Shown here: positions 48,668-58,283 of the stretch, one piece after another
Layout: every line of letters begins with the position of its first letter
Position numbering within the stretch: position 1 is the first letter of the stretch
DNA from: Porphyrobacter sp. ULC335
GTDB taxonomy: Bacteria; Pseudomonadota; Alphaproteobacteria; Sphingomonadales; Sphingomonadaceae
Direction of reading: 5' to 3'
Length of the DNA stretch: 64,000 nucleotides
Assembly (NCBI RefSeq): GCF_025917005.1
Contig: NZ_CP078091.1
Location: 2,232,001-2,296,000, forward strand
Translations under genes and position numbers: made by a program
Notes under the pieces: generated by a model
Told to the model about the DNA's origin: nothing
Database searches by the model: none
Seen by the model: the letters and a program-made list of their open reading frames with translations, nothing else

Positions 48668-49675
48668 GTGTCGGAACAGGCTGCGGTAAACGCCGCGCAG
48701 ATCGAACAGCGGATCGGGAAGCTCGGCGAGCTGAAGAACGCTATCGCGACCGCCATCGTCGGCCAGAGCGATGTGGTCGAACAATTGCTGATCGGGTTGC
48801 TGGCGGGTGGGCATTGCCTGCTGGAAGGCGTGCCGGGGCTGGGCAAGACACTGCTGGTGCGCACGCTGGGCGAGGCGCTGGAGCTGGATTTCCGGCGCGT
48901 TCAGTTCACGCCCGATCTGATGCCGAGCGACATTCTCGGCACCGAATTGCTCGAAGAGGATCACGGCACCGGCCACCGCAGCTTCCGCTTCCAGCAAGGC
49001 CCGGTGTTCACCAACCTGCTACTGGCCGACGAACTCAACCGCACCCCGCCCAAGACGCAGGCGGCGCTGCTGGAGGCGATGCAGGAAAAGACCGTCAGCT
49101 ACGGCGGGCAGACCTATCAGCTGCCCAAGCCGTTCTTCGTGCTGGCCACTCAAAACCCCTTGGAGCAGGCGGGCACCTATCCGCTGCCCGAAGCCCAGCT
49201 TGACCGCTTCCTGCTGCTGGTGCGGGTCGGCTATCCGACTGCGCAGGAGGAGCGTGACATCCTCGCCCTGACCACCGGCCGCGCTGGCGACCCTGTCCCT
49301 TGCGTGATGCACGCCGCCGATGTGCTGGCGCTGCAGGCGAATGTGCGCGACGTTTATCTGAGCGAGGACCTGCTCGGCTGGATCACCACGCTGGTGCGCG
49401 CGACGCGGCCCGGTGATCCGGCTGCGCCCGCCGATGTCGGCACCTATGTGCGCTGGGGCGCGGGGCCGCGTGCGGGGCAGGCGCTGGTGCTGTGCGCCAA
49501 GGCGCGTGCGCTCATCCACGGGCGGCTGGCCGCCACGCGCGAGGATATTGCCGCGCTGGCCGCGCCGGTGCTGCGCCACCGCCTGCTGCTGTCCTTCGCT
49601 GCCGAGGCGGAGGGCAAGAGCGCCGACGATGTGGTTGCCGCGCTGCTCGCGCACCTGCCACCGCCGACGGCCTGA
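48668..49675 (+). CDS. MoxR-family AAA+ ATPase
   Basis: 335 residues from a GTG at 48668 preceded by gaaggg; an ATG at 48638 inside the previous gene is the alternative. Walker A EGVPGLGKTLL, Walker B LLLADELNRTPPKTQAALLEAMQE, sensor ATQNPLEQAGTYPLPEAQLDRFLL. MoxR ATPases act with VWA-domain proteins as chaperones in the assembly of specific enzyme complexes. Here the next gene is the DUF58 (VWA-like) partner. Confidence 0.96.
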   Translation: MSEQAAVNAAQIEQRIGKLGELKNAIATAIVGQSDVVEQLLIGLLAGGHCLLEGVPGLGKTLLVRTLGEALELDFRRVQFTPDLMPSDILGTELLEEDHGTGHRSFRFQQGPVFTNLLLADELNRTPPKTQAALLEAMQEKTVSYGGQTYQLPKPFFVLATQNPLEQAGTYPLPEAQLDRFLLLVRVGYPTAQEERDILALTTGRAGDPVPCVMHAADVLALQANVRDVYLSEDLLGWITTLVRATRPGDPAAPADVGTYVRWGAGPRAGQALVLCAKARALIHGRLAATREDIAALAAPVLRHRLLLSFAAEAEGKSADDVVAALLAHLPPPTA

Positions 49676-49678
49676 TCC

Positions 49679-50575
49679 ATGGGGCGCACGCCGCTCACCA
49701 TACCGCCCGAAATCCGCAGCCGTTTGAGGCGGCTGAGCCTGCGCACCCGGCGTGATTTGGGTGACCGGGGCTTTGGCATGCATCCCAGTCGCAACCGCGG
49801 CTCGGGCCTCGAATTCGCGCAATACCGCGCCTACGAACCGGGCGACGAGCCGCGCCGGATCGACTGGAAGCTGTTCGCCCGCTCCGACAAGTTCTTCGTG
49901 CGCGAGGCGGAGCAGGAAAGCCCCGTCTCGGTCTGGATCCTGCTCGATGCCAGCGCCTCGATGGGGCAGGCAGACCGCGCCCGTCCCGATTGGTCGCGGC
50001 TCGATGCGGCCAAGCTGCTGGCTTTATGCATCGCCGAACTCGCCTTGATGCAAGGCGACCGTTTCGGGTGGATGGCCTTGCAGGACAGCGGGCTTGGCGT
50101 GGCAGAACCGGGCGGCGGGCGGGCACAGATCGACCGATTGCAGATCGACTTCGCGCGGCTTCAGGCGGCGGGCACTTTCCCCGATGCGATCACCATCGCC
50201 CCGCTATGGGAGCGGGTCGGCGCGCGTGACCTTGTGATCTTCCTCAGCGACTGCTTCGACGAGGGCGGCATCGCCCTGATCGAGCGCCTTGCCAAGGCGG
50301 GACGCGAGGTGCTGGCGGTGCAGATGCTGACCGTGGAGGAGCGCGATTTTCCGTTCGATGGGGGCTACCGCTTTCTCGATCAGGAAAGCGGCGAGGCTTT
50401 GATCGGGGACGGCAAGAGCCTGCGCGAGACATTCCTCAGCCGCTTCGCCGCAGCGCGGGCGGCGCTTGAAGATCGGCTCGATGCAGCGGGCATCCGCCAT
50501 ACCGCCTATGTGCTGGACGAGGCGATAGACCAGCCCTTGCAGGCCTTCTTCGGTCGCGGGGCAGGGCTGACGTGA
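49679..50575 (+). CDS. DUF58 protein (VWA-like MoxR partner)
   Basis: 298 residues, starting three bases after moxR. DUF58 signature GSGLEFAQYRAYEPGDEPRRIDWKLFARSDKFFVRE, then a VWA-like fold with MIDAS-type LLDASASMG. No transmembrane helix. It is the usual second component of MoxR systems and probably carries the substrate or membrane contact. The end overlaps the next GTG. Confidence 0.95.
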   Translation: MGRTPLTIPPEIRSRLRRLSLRTRRDLGDRGFGMHPSRNRGSGLEFAQYRAYEPGDEPRRIDWKLFARSDKFFVREAEQESPVSVWILLDASASMGQADRARPDWSRLDAAKLLALCIAELALMQGDRFGWMALQDSGLGVAEPGGGRAQIDRLQIDFARLQAAGTFPDAITIAPLWERVGARDLVIFLSDCFDEGGIALIERLAKAGREVLAVQMLTVEERDFPFDGGYRFLDQESGEALIGDGKSLRETFLSRFAAARAALEDRLDAAGIRHTAYVLDEAIDQPLQAFFGRGAGLT

Positions 50576-51714
50576 CACCGCTGCTGCTGCTCCCGCTTGG
50601 TCTGGCTGCGCTTGCCGCAGTGATCGTGCCGCTGCTGATCCACCTGCGCCGCCGTACCGAGGAAATGCCGGTCGATTTCGCCGCTTTGCGCTGGCTCGAT
50701 CCGTTGCCCCGACCCCGCAGCAAGCTGCGCTTTGACGAGCTGCTGCTGCTGGCGCTGCGGCTTCTGCTGGTCGCGCTGCTGGCGCTGCTGCTGGCGCGTC
50801 CGGCGGTGCTGGGCTGGGAGGACAAGGCCCCGCGCTTCATCGCCGTCCCCGGGATTGATCCTGCCGCGGCGCGCAAACTCGCCGGGCCGGATGCGGAGAT
50901 CCGCTGGATCGCGCCGGGCTTTCCGGAGGTGGGGGAAAGCAAGCCAGCACCGCCTGCGCAGATCTCCAGCCTGATCCGCCAGTTCGATGCTGAACTGCCG
51001 CCGGATGCCGCGCTGACGATCCTCGTGCCGCCCGTGCTCAGCGGCGTCGATGCCGAGCCGCTGCGCCTCACCCGCAAGGTCGACTGGCGCGTCGTGGAGG
51101 GCACCGCCGGGGCGGAGGACGCTGACCCCGTGCCAAGTCCGATTCTCGCAGTCCGTTATGCCGAGGGGCAGGGCGCTCCGGTGCGATACCTGCGCGCGGC
51201 AGCCGAGGCGTGGAGCGACACACCTCGCTTTGAAGCGACCACTGGCAGCGATGTACCGCCGCGTGATCATGTGCTGGTCTGGCTCGTTCCCGGCCCCGTG
51301 CCGCAGTCGGTCACCGATTGGGTGAACGCGGGAGGCACCGCCTTGCTCGCCGACAAGGCCGAGGTTGCAATGCCCGCCGCCAGCCAGGCGCTATGGCGCG
51401 ACACGATGGGCCGCACGCTGGTTGAGGGTGGGCCGCTCGGGTCCGGGCGATTGCTGCGCTTCATGCAGCCGCTTGTTCCATCGGCGATGCCCGATCTGCT
51501 CGCGCCTGACTTCGCCGCCCGTTTGCGTGATCTCGTCATCGCCCCCGCGCCGCCGCCCGCGCGCGTGAACGCCGCTGCCTTTAAGCCCACCACGGGCGCC
51601 GCGCCCTATGCCTTGCCGCCGCGCGAGCTTTCGGCGTGGCTGGTGGTGCTGATCGCGCTGGTCTTCCTGGCCGAGCGTCTGCTCGCGACCCGGCGGCGGA
51701 GGTTTTCCGCGTGA
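50572..51714 (+). CDS. BatA-like membrane protein
   Basis: 380 residues from a GTG overlapping the DUF58 stop. Two N-terminal helices (LLLLPLGLAALAAVIVPLLIHLRRR and LLLLALRLLLVALLALLLARPAVLG) match the BatA/TIGR02226 anchor. A long periplasmic or cytoplasmic part and a C-terminal helix (WLVVLIALVFLAERLL) follow. No MIDAS motif is obvious. It lies between DUF58 and DUF4175 genes. Confidence 0.88.
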   Translation: MTPLLLLPLGLAALAAVIVPLLIHLRRRTEEMPVDFAALRWLDPLPRPRSKLRFDELLLLALRLLLVALLALLLARPAVLGWEDKAPRFIAVPGIDPAAARKLAGPDAEIRWIAPGFPEVGESKPAPPAQISSLIRQFDAELPPDAALTILVPPVLSGVDAEPLRLTRKVDWRVVEGTAGAEDADPVPSPILAVRYAEGQGAPVRYLRAAAEAWSDTPRFEATTGSDVPPRDHVLVWLVPGPVPQSVTDWVNAGGTALLADKAEVAMPAASQALWRDTMGRTLVEGGPLGSGRLLRFMQPLVPSAMPDLLAPDFAARLRDLVIAPAPPPARVNAAAFKPTTGAAPYALPPRELSAWLVVLIALVFLAERLLATRRRRFSA

Positions 51715-53828
51715 GCAGCGAGCTTCCCTTCCACGACTGGCTTCGGCCTGCTCGCCAGCGCGCGATGGCGGATGTGGTGCTGGTGTGGAGCCCGCTTGTG
51801 CTGGTGCTTGCCGCACTGGGCTGGGCATGGGGCGGCGTAGCGCTGGCGCTTGGTGTGGTGGTGGCAGGAAGCGTCGCGCTAGCTTGGGCGGCCAGACAGT
51901 TTGCGCATCGCTTCGACCGCGACTGGCTGGTGCGGCGGCTCAATGCCCGCGAGGCGCGGCTTGAGGACAGTGCCGGTTTGCTGTTCGCCAACACCGGCCT
52001 TGCCCCGCTCGAGCGTTTGCAGGCCGACCGGATCGCCACACGCATCGCGGCGATTGACCCCGCCAGCCTCGCCGATGGCTGGTCGCGCAGACGCATCGCC
52101 GCCGCGTGGGCGCTGGGAGCGATGGCTCTGGCGGCAATCCTCTACTGGCAGGCGCAGGCCGCCGCTCCGCCGCCGCTCGCCCCGGTTTCGGGCAATGCCA
52201 GCGCCGCACCGGGTGAGCCGCGCCTCACCGGCCAGCGCGTGCGGATCGTGCCGCCCGCCTATACCGGGCTTGCCCCCCGCTATGCCGACAGTCTCGATAT
52301 CCGCGCGCCGATGGGATCGCGGATCGAATGGATGCTGGCATTCGAACCACAGCCTGCCTCTGCCGCATTGCAGCTGGTGGGCGGGCAGAGCCTGCTACTG
52401 AAACGCAGTGCGGAAGGCTGGGCGGGGGCGCTGCGACTCGATGTGCCGTCGCTCTACCGTGTCACAGCAGCAGGGACGCGCGGCGCGCAGCCTTCGCACC
52501 GGCTTGAACCGATTGCTGACGAACCGCCGCAGGTGCGGGTGGTCGAGCCCGCCTCCGGTCTCGTCACCATGCGCCCCGGACAGCGCAGCTGGCGCGTGGT
52601 GTTCGAAGCGAGCGACGATTACGCGGTCGACCAGCTCGCCCGCCTGACAATCACCACCGCGATCGGCGAGGGCGAGAATGTCAGCTTCAGCGAGCGTAGC
52701 CAGACCGTCACCGGCACCGGCGATCCCCGGCGCAGACGCTTTGTCATCGATCTGCCCTTGGCGTCTTATGGCCTGAGCCCCGGTAGCGACCTTGTGGCGC
52801 AGATTACCGTAGCCGACACTCGCATGCCGGGTCCGCAGATGGTGCGCGGCCCGGGGGTGATCCTGCGCTTTCCCGCGCCCCAGCCACCGCAGGCCGAGGG
52901 GCTCGACCTGATGGCCAAGCAGCAGATGCCCGCCTATTTCCGCAGTCAGCGGCAGGTCATCATCGATACCGAGGCGCTGATCAAGCAGCGCCGCAACCTC
53001 AGCGCCGACGAGTTCATGTTGCGCTCCGACACGATCGGGGTTGATCAGCGCCTGCTGCGTCTGAGGTATGGGCAGTTCGTTGGGATGGAGGCCGAGGAAA
53101 CACCCCGGCCGCCAATGCCCACGTCCGACAAGGATTCGCCCGGTGAGGAGGAAGAGCCCGAGCATTACGACGGTGACGGGCACGATCACGGAAGCGCGCC
53201 CGAAAGCCCGGTGTTCGGCGATCTCGGCAACATCACCGCCGAATATGGCCATGTCCACGACGAGAGCGAGGCGGCGACCTTGCTCGATCCGGACACGCGC
53301 GCGCTGCTGAAAGCCGCGCTCGATGCGATGTGGGAGGCAGAGGTCAATCTGCGGACGGGCAAACCGGAAGCGGCGCTGCCGTTCGAGAGCAAGGCGCTCG
53401 ATTACATCAAGAAAATCCAGCAGGCGACCCGCATCTACCTGCCGCGTATCGGCTCTACCCAGCCACCGATCGACATGGCGCGGCGCCTGACCGGCAAGCG
53501 CGAGGGGATCGTGGGTGGCGGCGCGCAGCTTGCGCCCTTTGCCATCGAGGATGCGGTTCCGGCGACAGCATGGCGGGCGCTGGCGGCCCCCGGTGCGATC
53601 GATCTGGCGGGTCTGGACCAATGGGTCCGCGCCAACAGCGCCCGCATCCGCGATCCGCTGGCTGTGCTGGCGGCCATTGATGGCTTGCGCAATGCGCCGG
53701 GATCGCGGGCCAGGCGCGAGGCCTTGCGCGGCCAGTTGTGGACAGTGCTGGCCCGTCCGCCCGCACAGGTTCGCCGCCGCGATGATGGCGGCACGCTGGG
53801 CCGCCGCTACATTCAGGGGCTGCGCTGA
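51711..53828 (+). CDS. DUF4175 membrane protein
   Basis: 705 residues from a GTG overlapping the previous stop. N-terminal helices (VVLVWSPLVLVLAALGWAWGG and following, plus AAWALGAMALAAILYW) then a large extracytoplasmic DUF4175 region with RIVPPAYTGLAPRYADSLDIRAP. A conspicuous acidic/His linker EEPEHYDGDGHDHGS precedes the C-terminal helical part. Function unknown; the family is found beside MoxR clusters in alphaproteobacteria. It overlaps the next ATG by one base. Confidence 0.9.
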   Translation: MSSELPFHDWLRPARQRAMADVVLVWSPLVLVLAALGWAWGGVALALGVVVAGSVALAWAARQFAHRFDRDWLVRRLNAREARLEDSAGLLFANTGLAPLERLQADRIATRIAAIDPASLADGWSRRRIAAAWALGAMALAAILYWQAQAAAPPPLAPVSGNASAAPGEPRLTGQRVRIVPPAYTGLAPRYADSLDIRAPMGSRIEWMLAFEPQPASAALQLVGGQSLLLKRSAEGWAGALRLDVPSLYRVTAAGTRGAQPSHRLEPIADEPPQVRVVEPASGLVTMRPGQRSWRVVFEASDDYAVDQLARLTITTAIGEGENVSFSERSQTVTGTGDPRRRRFVIDLPLASYGLSPGSDLVAQITVADTRMPGPQMVRGPGVILRFPAPQPPQAEGLDLMAKQQMPAYFRSQRQVIIDTEALIKQRRNLSADEFMLRSDTIGVDQRLLRLRYGQFVGMEAEETPRPPMPTSDKDSPGEEEEPEHYDGDGHDHGSAPESPVFGDLGNITAEYGHVHDESEAATLLDPDTRALLKAALDAMWEAEVNLRTGKPEAALPFESKALDYIKKIQQATRIYLPRIGSTQPPIDMARRLTGKREGIVGGGAQLAPFAIEDAVPATAWRALAAPGAIDLAGLDQWVRANSARIRDPLAVLAAIDGLRNAPGSRARREALRGQLWTVLARPPAQVRRRDDGGTLGRRYIQGLR

Positions 53829-55636
53829 TGATCGCGCCTGAAACCATCGCTGCGGTGCTGATCGCAGCGGGCGCGCTGGTGGCGGCGGTCCTGCTGCTGA
53901 TACGGCGGCAAGGCTGGCAGGCGTGGCTGCTGGCAGCGCTCTCGCTCGCGAGCGGGCTGCTGCTCTATCTGACCCTCTTTCCGCCGCGCCTGCCGATTGG
54001 CGGGGAGACGCTGCTGGTGGCGACCGCCGAGACTCCGGCAGGGGTCCGCGCAGAGCCCGGTGAGCGATTGGTCGCCCTTCCAGAAGCGCCCACCATCGCC
54101 GGGGCCGAGCGCGTGCCCGATCTTGCCACTGCGCTGCGCCGTCACGGGCAGATTCAGCGTATCCGCATCCTCGGACGCGGCCTCCCCCCGCGCGACCGTG
54201 ACGCAGATGCAGGTCTTCCGGTTGAATTCGCGCCCATGCCGGTGCCGCGTGGTCTTGTCCGGCTTGAACCGCCTGCCGATACGCCCGCTGGCGCCGTCTT
54301 CGCGCTGGCGGGCCAAGCTTCGGGTCTGGAGGGCGGGGCGGCCGAGTTACTCGATCCTGCCGGGCGCCGGGTGGACGGCCGGACCATCGGCGCGGACGGC
54401 AGTTTCACCTTGGGCGGTACTGCACGCGCTGCGGGTCTTGCCCGGTTTACCTTGCGCCTGCGCGGGCGTGACAGGGCAATCGTCTCGGACACCCCGGTCC
54501 CGCTGCGCACGCTGGCCGAACAGCCTTTCCGAGTGCTGTTGATCGGCGCGCCGTCTCCGGAGGCAAAGTATTTGCGCCGTTGGGCCGAGGATTCGGGGAT
54601 TGATCTGCAAAGCCGCTTGGATGCGGGTGGCGGAGTCGATCTGGCGGGTGATCGCGCCAGGCTGAACGCGGCAAATTTGCGGGACGTCGATGCGGTGATC
54701 ATCGACGATCAGGCGCTGTTGGCGATGGGGAGTGGCGGGCGCTCCACACTGGCGCAGGCCGTGGCAGGCGGGCTGGGCGTGGTGGTGCGGATGACAGGCC
54801 CGGCCACTGCCGCCACCCGCGAAAGCTGGCGCGCGCTCGGCCTTTCGGTCGAGGCCGGCAGCGACATCGCGCCGGTGGTGCTCCCCCCGCTCGCCCCCGA
54901 TGCCGAGGCGCTCGCCTTTCAGCGCGGTCCGGGCTCCGATGATGTTCCGGAGGGCGTCAACGCCTTTGACGATCCTGCCCCCGATCTGGGGCATTGGATG
55001 GTGCGAACGGGTGCGGATTTCGTGACTGCCGTCACCGACGCCGATGGCGCGGTGCTCGCAGGCTGGCAGCAGCGCGGCCAAGGGCGCACCGCCCTTTGGA
55101 CCGTCGCCAACAGCTTCGCACTGATCCTCAACGGGCAGGATGATCGCTACCAGCAATGGTGGAGCGAAGCGATCAGCGCCGTGGCGCGGCCCGGCGGACT
55201 GTTCCGCCCCGAGGTGCCGCCGCTGCCTCTCGCTGGCGAGCGCATGGCGATCTGCGGGCTGACAGGAGCGGCGCAGGTGTTGGGTGCTGATGGGACGGCG
55301 AACACCTTGGTGATCGATCCTGCGGCAGGGGCGAAGGGTTGCGCGGCATATTGGCCGTCGGCCGAGGGCTCTCACACGATCGAGCAGTCCGGGCGCGGCG
55401 GCAAGCAGACCTATGATTTCCTCGTCCTGCCGCGTGGTGCGCTGAAGGCGATCACGGCAAGGGAGACCGGCGAGGCGACGGCTCGCTGGGCGGCAGAACA
55501 GAATGCGCCCAACATGCGCGGCGTGCCCGAACGGCGCGGCCCGGCATGGCCCTATTTCCTTGCGTGGCTATTGCTGAGCGGCGCGCTGTGGTTTGCGGAA
55601 CGGCGCTGGCGCACAGTCTCCGATCAGCCGGGATGA
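53828..55636 (+). CDS. Large membrane protein at the end of the moxR cluster
   Basis: 602 residues. Two helices at the N-terminus (TIAAVLIAAGALVAAVLLLI and WLLAALSLASGLLLYLTLF) and one at the C-terminus (WPYFLAWLLLSGALWFAERRW). Between them a carboxypeptidase-regulatory-like beta domain (AELLDPAGRRVDGRTIGADGSF) and a glutamine-amidotransferase-like or Rossmann segment (FRVLLIGAPSPEAKYLRRWAEDSGIDLQSRLDAGG). No catalytic Cys is obvious. It closes the cluster, ahead of tRNA-Pro. Function unknown. Confidence 0.8.
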   Translation: MIAPETIAAVLIAAGALVAAVLLLIRRQGWQAWLLAALSLASGLLLYLTLFPPRLPIGGETLLVATAETPAGVRAEPGERLVALPEAPTIAGAERVPDLATALRRHGQIQRIRILGRGLPPRDRDADAGLPVEFAPMPVPRGLVRLEPPADTPAGAVFALAGQASGLEGGAAELLDPAGRRVDGRTIGADGSFTLGGTARAAGLARFTLRLRGRDRAIVSDTPVPLRTLAEQPFRVLLIGAPSPEAKYLRRWAEDSGIDLQSRLDAGGGVDLAGDRARLNAANLRDVDAVIIDDQALLAMGSGGRSTLAQAVAGGLGVVVRMTGPATAATRESWRALGLSVEAGSDIAPVVLPPLAPDAEALAFQRGPGSDDVPEGVNAFDDPAPDLGHWMVRTGADFVTAVTDADGAVLAGWQQRGQGRTALWTVANSFALILNGQDDRYQQWWSEAISAVARPGGLFRPEVPPLPLAGERMAICGLTGAAQVLGADGTANTLVIDPAAGAKGCAAYWPSAEGSHTIEQSGRGGKQTYDFLVLPRGALKAITARETGEATARWAAEQNAPNMRGVPERRGPAWPYFLAWLLLSGALWFAERRWRTVSDQPG

Positions 55637-55705
55637 TTGGACGCGATAACATCGCGAATTCAATGAAACGCTTGCCGCCTGCGCAGCGCCACTAAGTGGC
55701 GAAAT

Positions 55706-55782
55706 TGGTCGGGGAGAGAGGATTCGAACCTCCGGCCCCTGCCTCCCGAAGACAGTGCTCTACCAGGCTGAGCTACTCCCCG
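55706..55782 (-). tRNA. tRNA-Pro (anticodon CGG)
   Basis: 77 bases including CCA. Acceptor CGGGGAG pairs with CTCCCCG, discriminator A, D-arm AGCTCAGCCTGGTAGAGC, anticodon loop TTCGGGA (CGG), T-arm GGAGGTTCGAATCCTC. Confidence 0.97.
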
Positions 55783-55893
55783 ACCGTGTCGTGCCCGCGG
55801 TGGCAAAAGCCTGTGCGGGCCGAGGCAAGGCGCGCCCTATAGGTGGGGATGAGCAGAGTGGCAAGCGGGCAAATGCGGTCTATAGTCGCCGCC

Positions 55894-56862
55894 ATGGCCA
55901 GTGCAGCGATTCCCGTATCCCCGTCCGCGGAACACCACCCCGAACAGCAGTATCTCGATCTGATGCGCCAGATCTGGGAGACGGGGAGCGAGCGGGTGGA
56001 TCGCACCGGCGTGGGCACGCGATCCGTGTGCGGCAGCATGCTGCGATTCGATCTGGCGGGCGGGGCCATGCCGCTGCTCACCACCAAGCGGGTCTATTGG
56101 AAAACTGCCACGCGCGAACTGCTGTGGTTCCTGACGGGTGAGACCAATATTCGTCCGCTGGTGCTGCAAGGGGTGAAGATCTGGAACGAATGGCCCCACG
56201 CGAAATACGTGCGCGAGACGGGTGACCAGCTCAGCCTCGATGATTTCGTCGGGCGCATTGCCGAGGATGAAGCCTTCGCCGCGCGCTGGGGCGATCTGGG
56301 GCCGGTTTATGGCAAGCAGTGGGTCGACTGGCCGACCTACCGCTACCGCCCCGACGGGCTCTACGAGAAGGGCGAGGGCATCAATCAGGTCGCGCAGGTG
56401 ATCGAGAGCCTGCGCACCAGCCCGGGCAGCCGTCGCCACATCATCGAAGGCTGGAACGTCGCCGAGCTTGACCGCATGGCGCTGCCCCCCTGCCACAAGA
56501 CCTACCAGTTCCATGTCGCAGGGGAGGGCGAGAGCGCGCGGTTGAACTGCCTGCTGTACCAGCGCAGCTGCGATGTGGCGCTGGGCCTGCCGTTCAACCT
56601 GTGGTCGGCCGCGCTGCTCACCCGCATGATCGCGCAGCAGGTGGGGATGGAGCCGGGCGAGCTGGTGTGGATGGGCGGCGATGTGCACCTCTATCTCAAC
56701 CACGCGCATCTGATCGAGGAACAGCTTTCGCGGCAACCACAAGGGCGTCCGACGCTCGAGATTGCGCGTCGTCCCCAAACAATTTTCGACTACGCAATCG
56801 ACGATTTCGTAGTGCATGATTACGCGCCGATGCCCCCGATCAGCGCACCTGTTGCGGTTTAG
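55894..56862 (+). CDS. thyA: Thymidylate synthase
   Basis: 322 residues from the ATG at 55894 (MASAAIPVSP); ATGs at 55849 and 55873 are alternatives with no better ribosome site. Folate-dependent dUMP methylation to dTMP. Conserved EQQYLDLMRQIWETGSERVDRTGVGTRS, catalytic Cys200 in ALPPCHKTYQF, QRSCDVALGLPFNLWS. The central insert (DGLYEKGEGINQ) and length fit the longer bacterial form. It depends on the folate pool served by folE and 5-FCL. Confidence 0.97.
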   Translation: MASAAIPVSPSAEHHPEQQYLDLMRQIWETGSERVDRTGVGTRSVCGSMLRFDLAGGAMPLLTTKRVYWKTATRELLWFLTGETNIRPLVLQGVKIWNEWPHAKYVRETGDQLSLDDFVGRIAEDEAFAARWGDLGPVYGKQWVDWPTYRYRPDGLYEKGEGINQVAQVIESLRTSPGSRRHIIEGWNVAELDRMALPPCHKTYQFHVAGEGESARLNCLLYQRSCDVALGLPFNLWSAALLTRMIAQQVGMEPGELVWMGGDVHLYLNHAHLIEEQLSRQPQGRPTLEIARRPQTIFDYAIDDFVVHDYAPMPPISAPVAV

Positions 56863-56987
56863 CCCTGCGGGTTGCGCCTGCCTTGACCGCGCTTCTGCGT
56901 TGAAATAAAAATACGTATGCAAGCAATGATTGCACCCGCCTCCCGATCACCGGGGTGCGGGTGATGGTCGAGGGGAGAGCAAGGCGC

Positions 56988-58283
56988 ATGGCCGATCCAG
57001 CGAAACCGGCAGAGGCCAACCGCCCGGCGCTCGCGCTGCACGTGCCTGAGCCGAAATACCGGCCCGGCGACACTGCCGATTTCTCGCATATCGACATCGG
57101 AACCCCAGGCGATCAGCCGCGTCCTGATGAGAGCGCACATCCTTCGCAGATGGGGGCGTTGGCCTATGGTCTGGTGCGGGTGCTGGGTGACGACAATCAG
57201 GCGCACGGGCCGTGGAACCCGCGCCTCAGCCCTGACACCCTGCGCGCGATGCTCGGCCACATGGCGCTGGTACGCGCCTTCGATGAACGCATGTTCCGCG
57301 GACAGCGGCAGGGCAAGACCAGCTTTTACATGAAGTGCACCGGCGAGGAGGCTACCTCGATTGCCCCCGCCATGGCGCTCGCCAGTGACGACATGGTGTT
57401 CCCGTCGTACCGCCAGCAGGGCATCCTGATCGCGCGCGGATACCCGCTGATCGACATGATCAACCAGATCTACTCGAACAAGGCCGACAAGCTGAAGGGC
57501 CGCCAGCTGCCGATCATGTATTCGAGCCGCGAGCACAGCTTCTTCAGCATCTCCGGCAACCTCGCCACGCAATGCCCGCAAGCCGTGGGCTGGGCGATGG
57601 CGAGCGCGGCCAAGGGTGACAGCCGGATCGCCGCAACCTGGGTGGGCGAGGGCAGCACGGCCGAGGGCGATTTCCACGCCGCCTGCACTTTCGCCGCCGT
57701 CTATAACGCGCCAGTGATCCTCAACGTGGTCAACAACCAGTGGGCGATTTCCAGCTTCAGCGGTTTCGCCGGGGCCGAACGCACCACCTTTGCCGCGCGC
57801 GGGCTGGGTTATGGCATCGCCGCGCTACGGGTCGACGGGAACGATGCGCTTGCCTGCTATGCGGCCGCCGAATGGGCCGCCAACCGCGCGCGCGGCAATC
57901 ACGGGCCGACGATGATCGAATACTTCACCTACCGTGCGGAAGGCCATTCCACCTCCGACGACCCTTCCGGCTATCGTTCCGCGCAGGAACGCGAGGAATG
58001 GCCGCTCGGCGATCCGGTAAACCGCCTGAAGAAGCACCTCATTGCCATCGGCGAATGGGACGAGGAACGCCATGCGGCGATGGACCTTGAATGTGCCGAG
58101 CTGGTCAAGGCGACCACCAAGGAGGCTGAGAAGAACGGCATCCTCGGCCACGGCCTCCACCACCCGTTCCACACCATGTTCGAGGATGTTTACGAGGAGT
58201 TGCCCTGGCACCTTGAGGAACAGGCCGAACAGGCGATCCGCGAACGCATCACCAAGTTCGGCACCGAAAGGCCCTTCGGATGA
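56988..58283 (+). CDS. bkdA: Branched-chain 2-oxoacid dehydrogenase E1 alpha subunit
   Basis: 431 residues from the ATG at 56988 (aggggagagcaagg upstream). Thiamine diphosphate binding motif GEGSTAEGDFHAACTFAAVYNAPVILNVVNN, the phosphorylation-loop-like YRAEGHSTSDDPSGYR, and the N-terminal extension common in 2-oxoisovalerate dehydrogenase E1-alpha. It decarboxylates oxoacids from Leu, Ile and Val. Start of a three-gene unit with E1-beta (ATGA overlap) and E2; the E3 gene is not in the window. Confidence 0.94.
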   Translation: MADPAKPAEANRPALALHVPEPKYRPGDTADFSHIDIGTPGDQPRPDESAHPSQMGALAYGLVRVLGDDNQAHGPWNPRLSPDTLRAMLGHMALVRAFDERMFRGQRQGKTSFYMKCTGEEATSIAPAMALASDDMVFPSYRQQGILIARGYPLIDMINQIYSNKADKLKGRQLPIMYSSREHSFFSISGNLATQCPQAVGWAMASAAKGDSRIAATWVGEGSTAEGDFHAACTFAAVYNAPVILNVVNNQWAISSFSGFAGAERTTFAARGLGYGIAALRVDGNDALACYAAAEWAANRARGNHGPTMIEYFTYRAEGHSTSDDPSGYRSAQEREEWPLGDPVNRLKKHLIAIGEWDEERHAAMDLECAELVKATTKEAEKNGILGHGLHHPFHTMFEDVYEELPWHLEEQAEQAIRERITKFGTERPFG

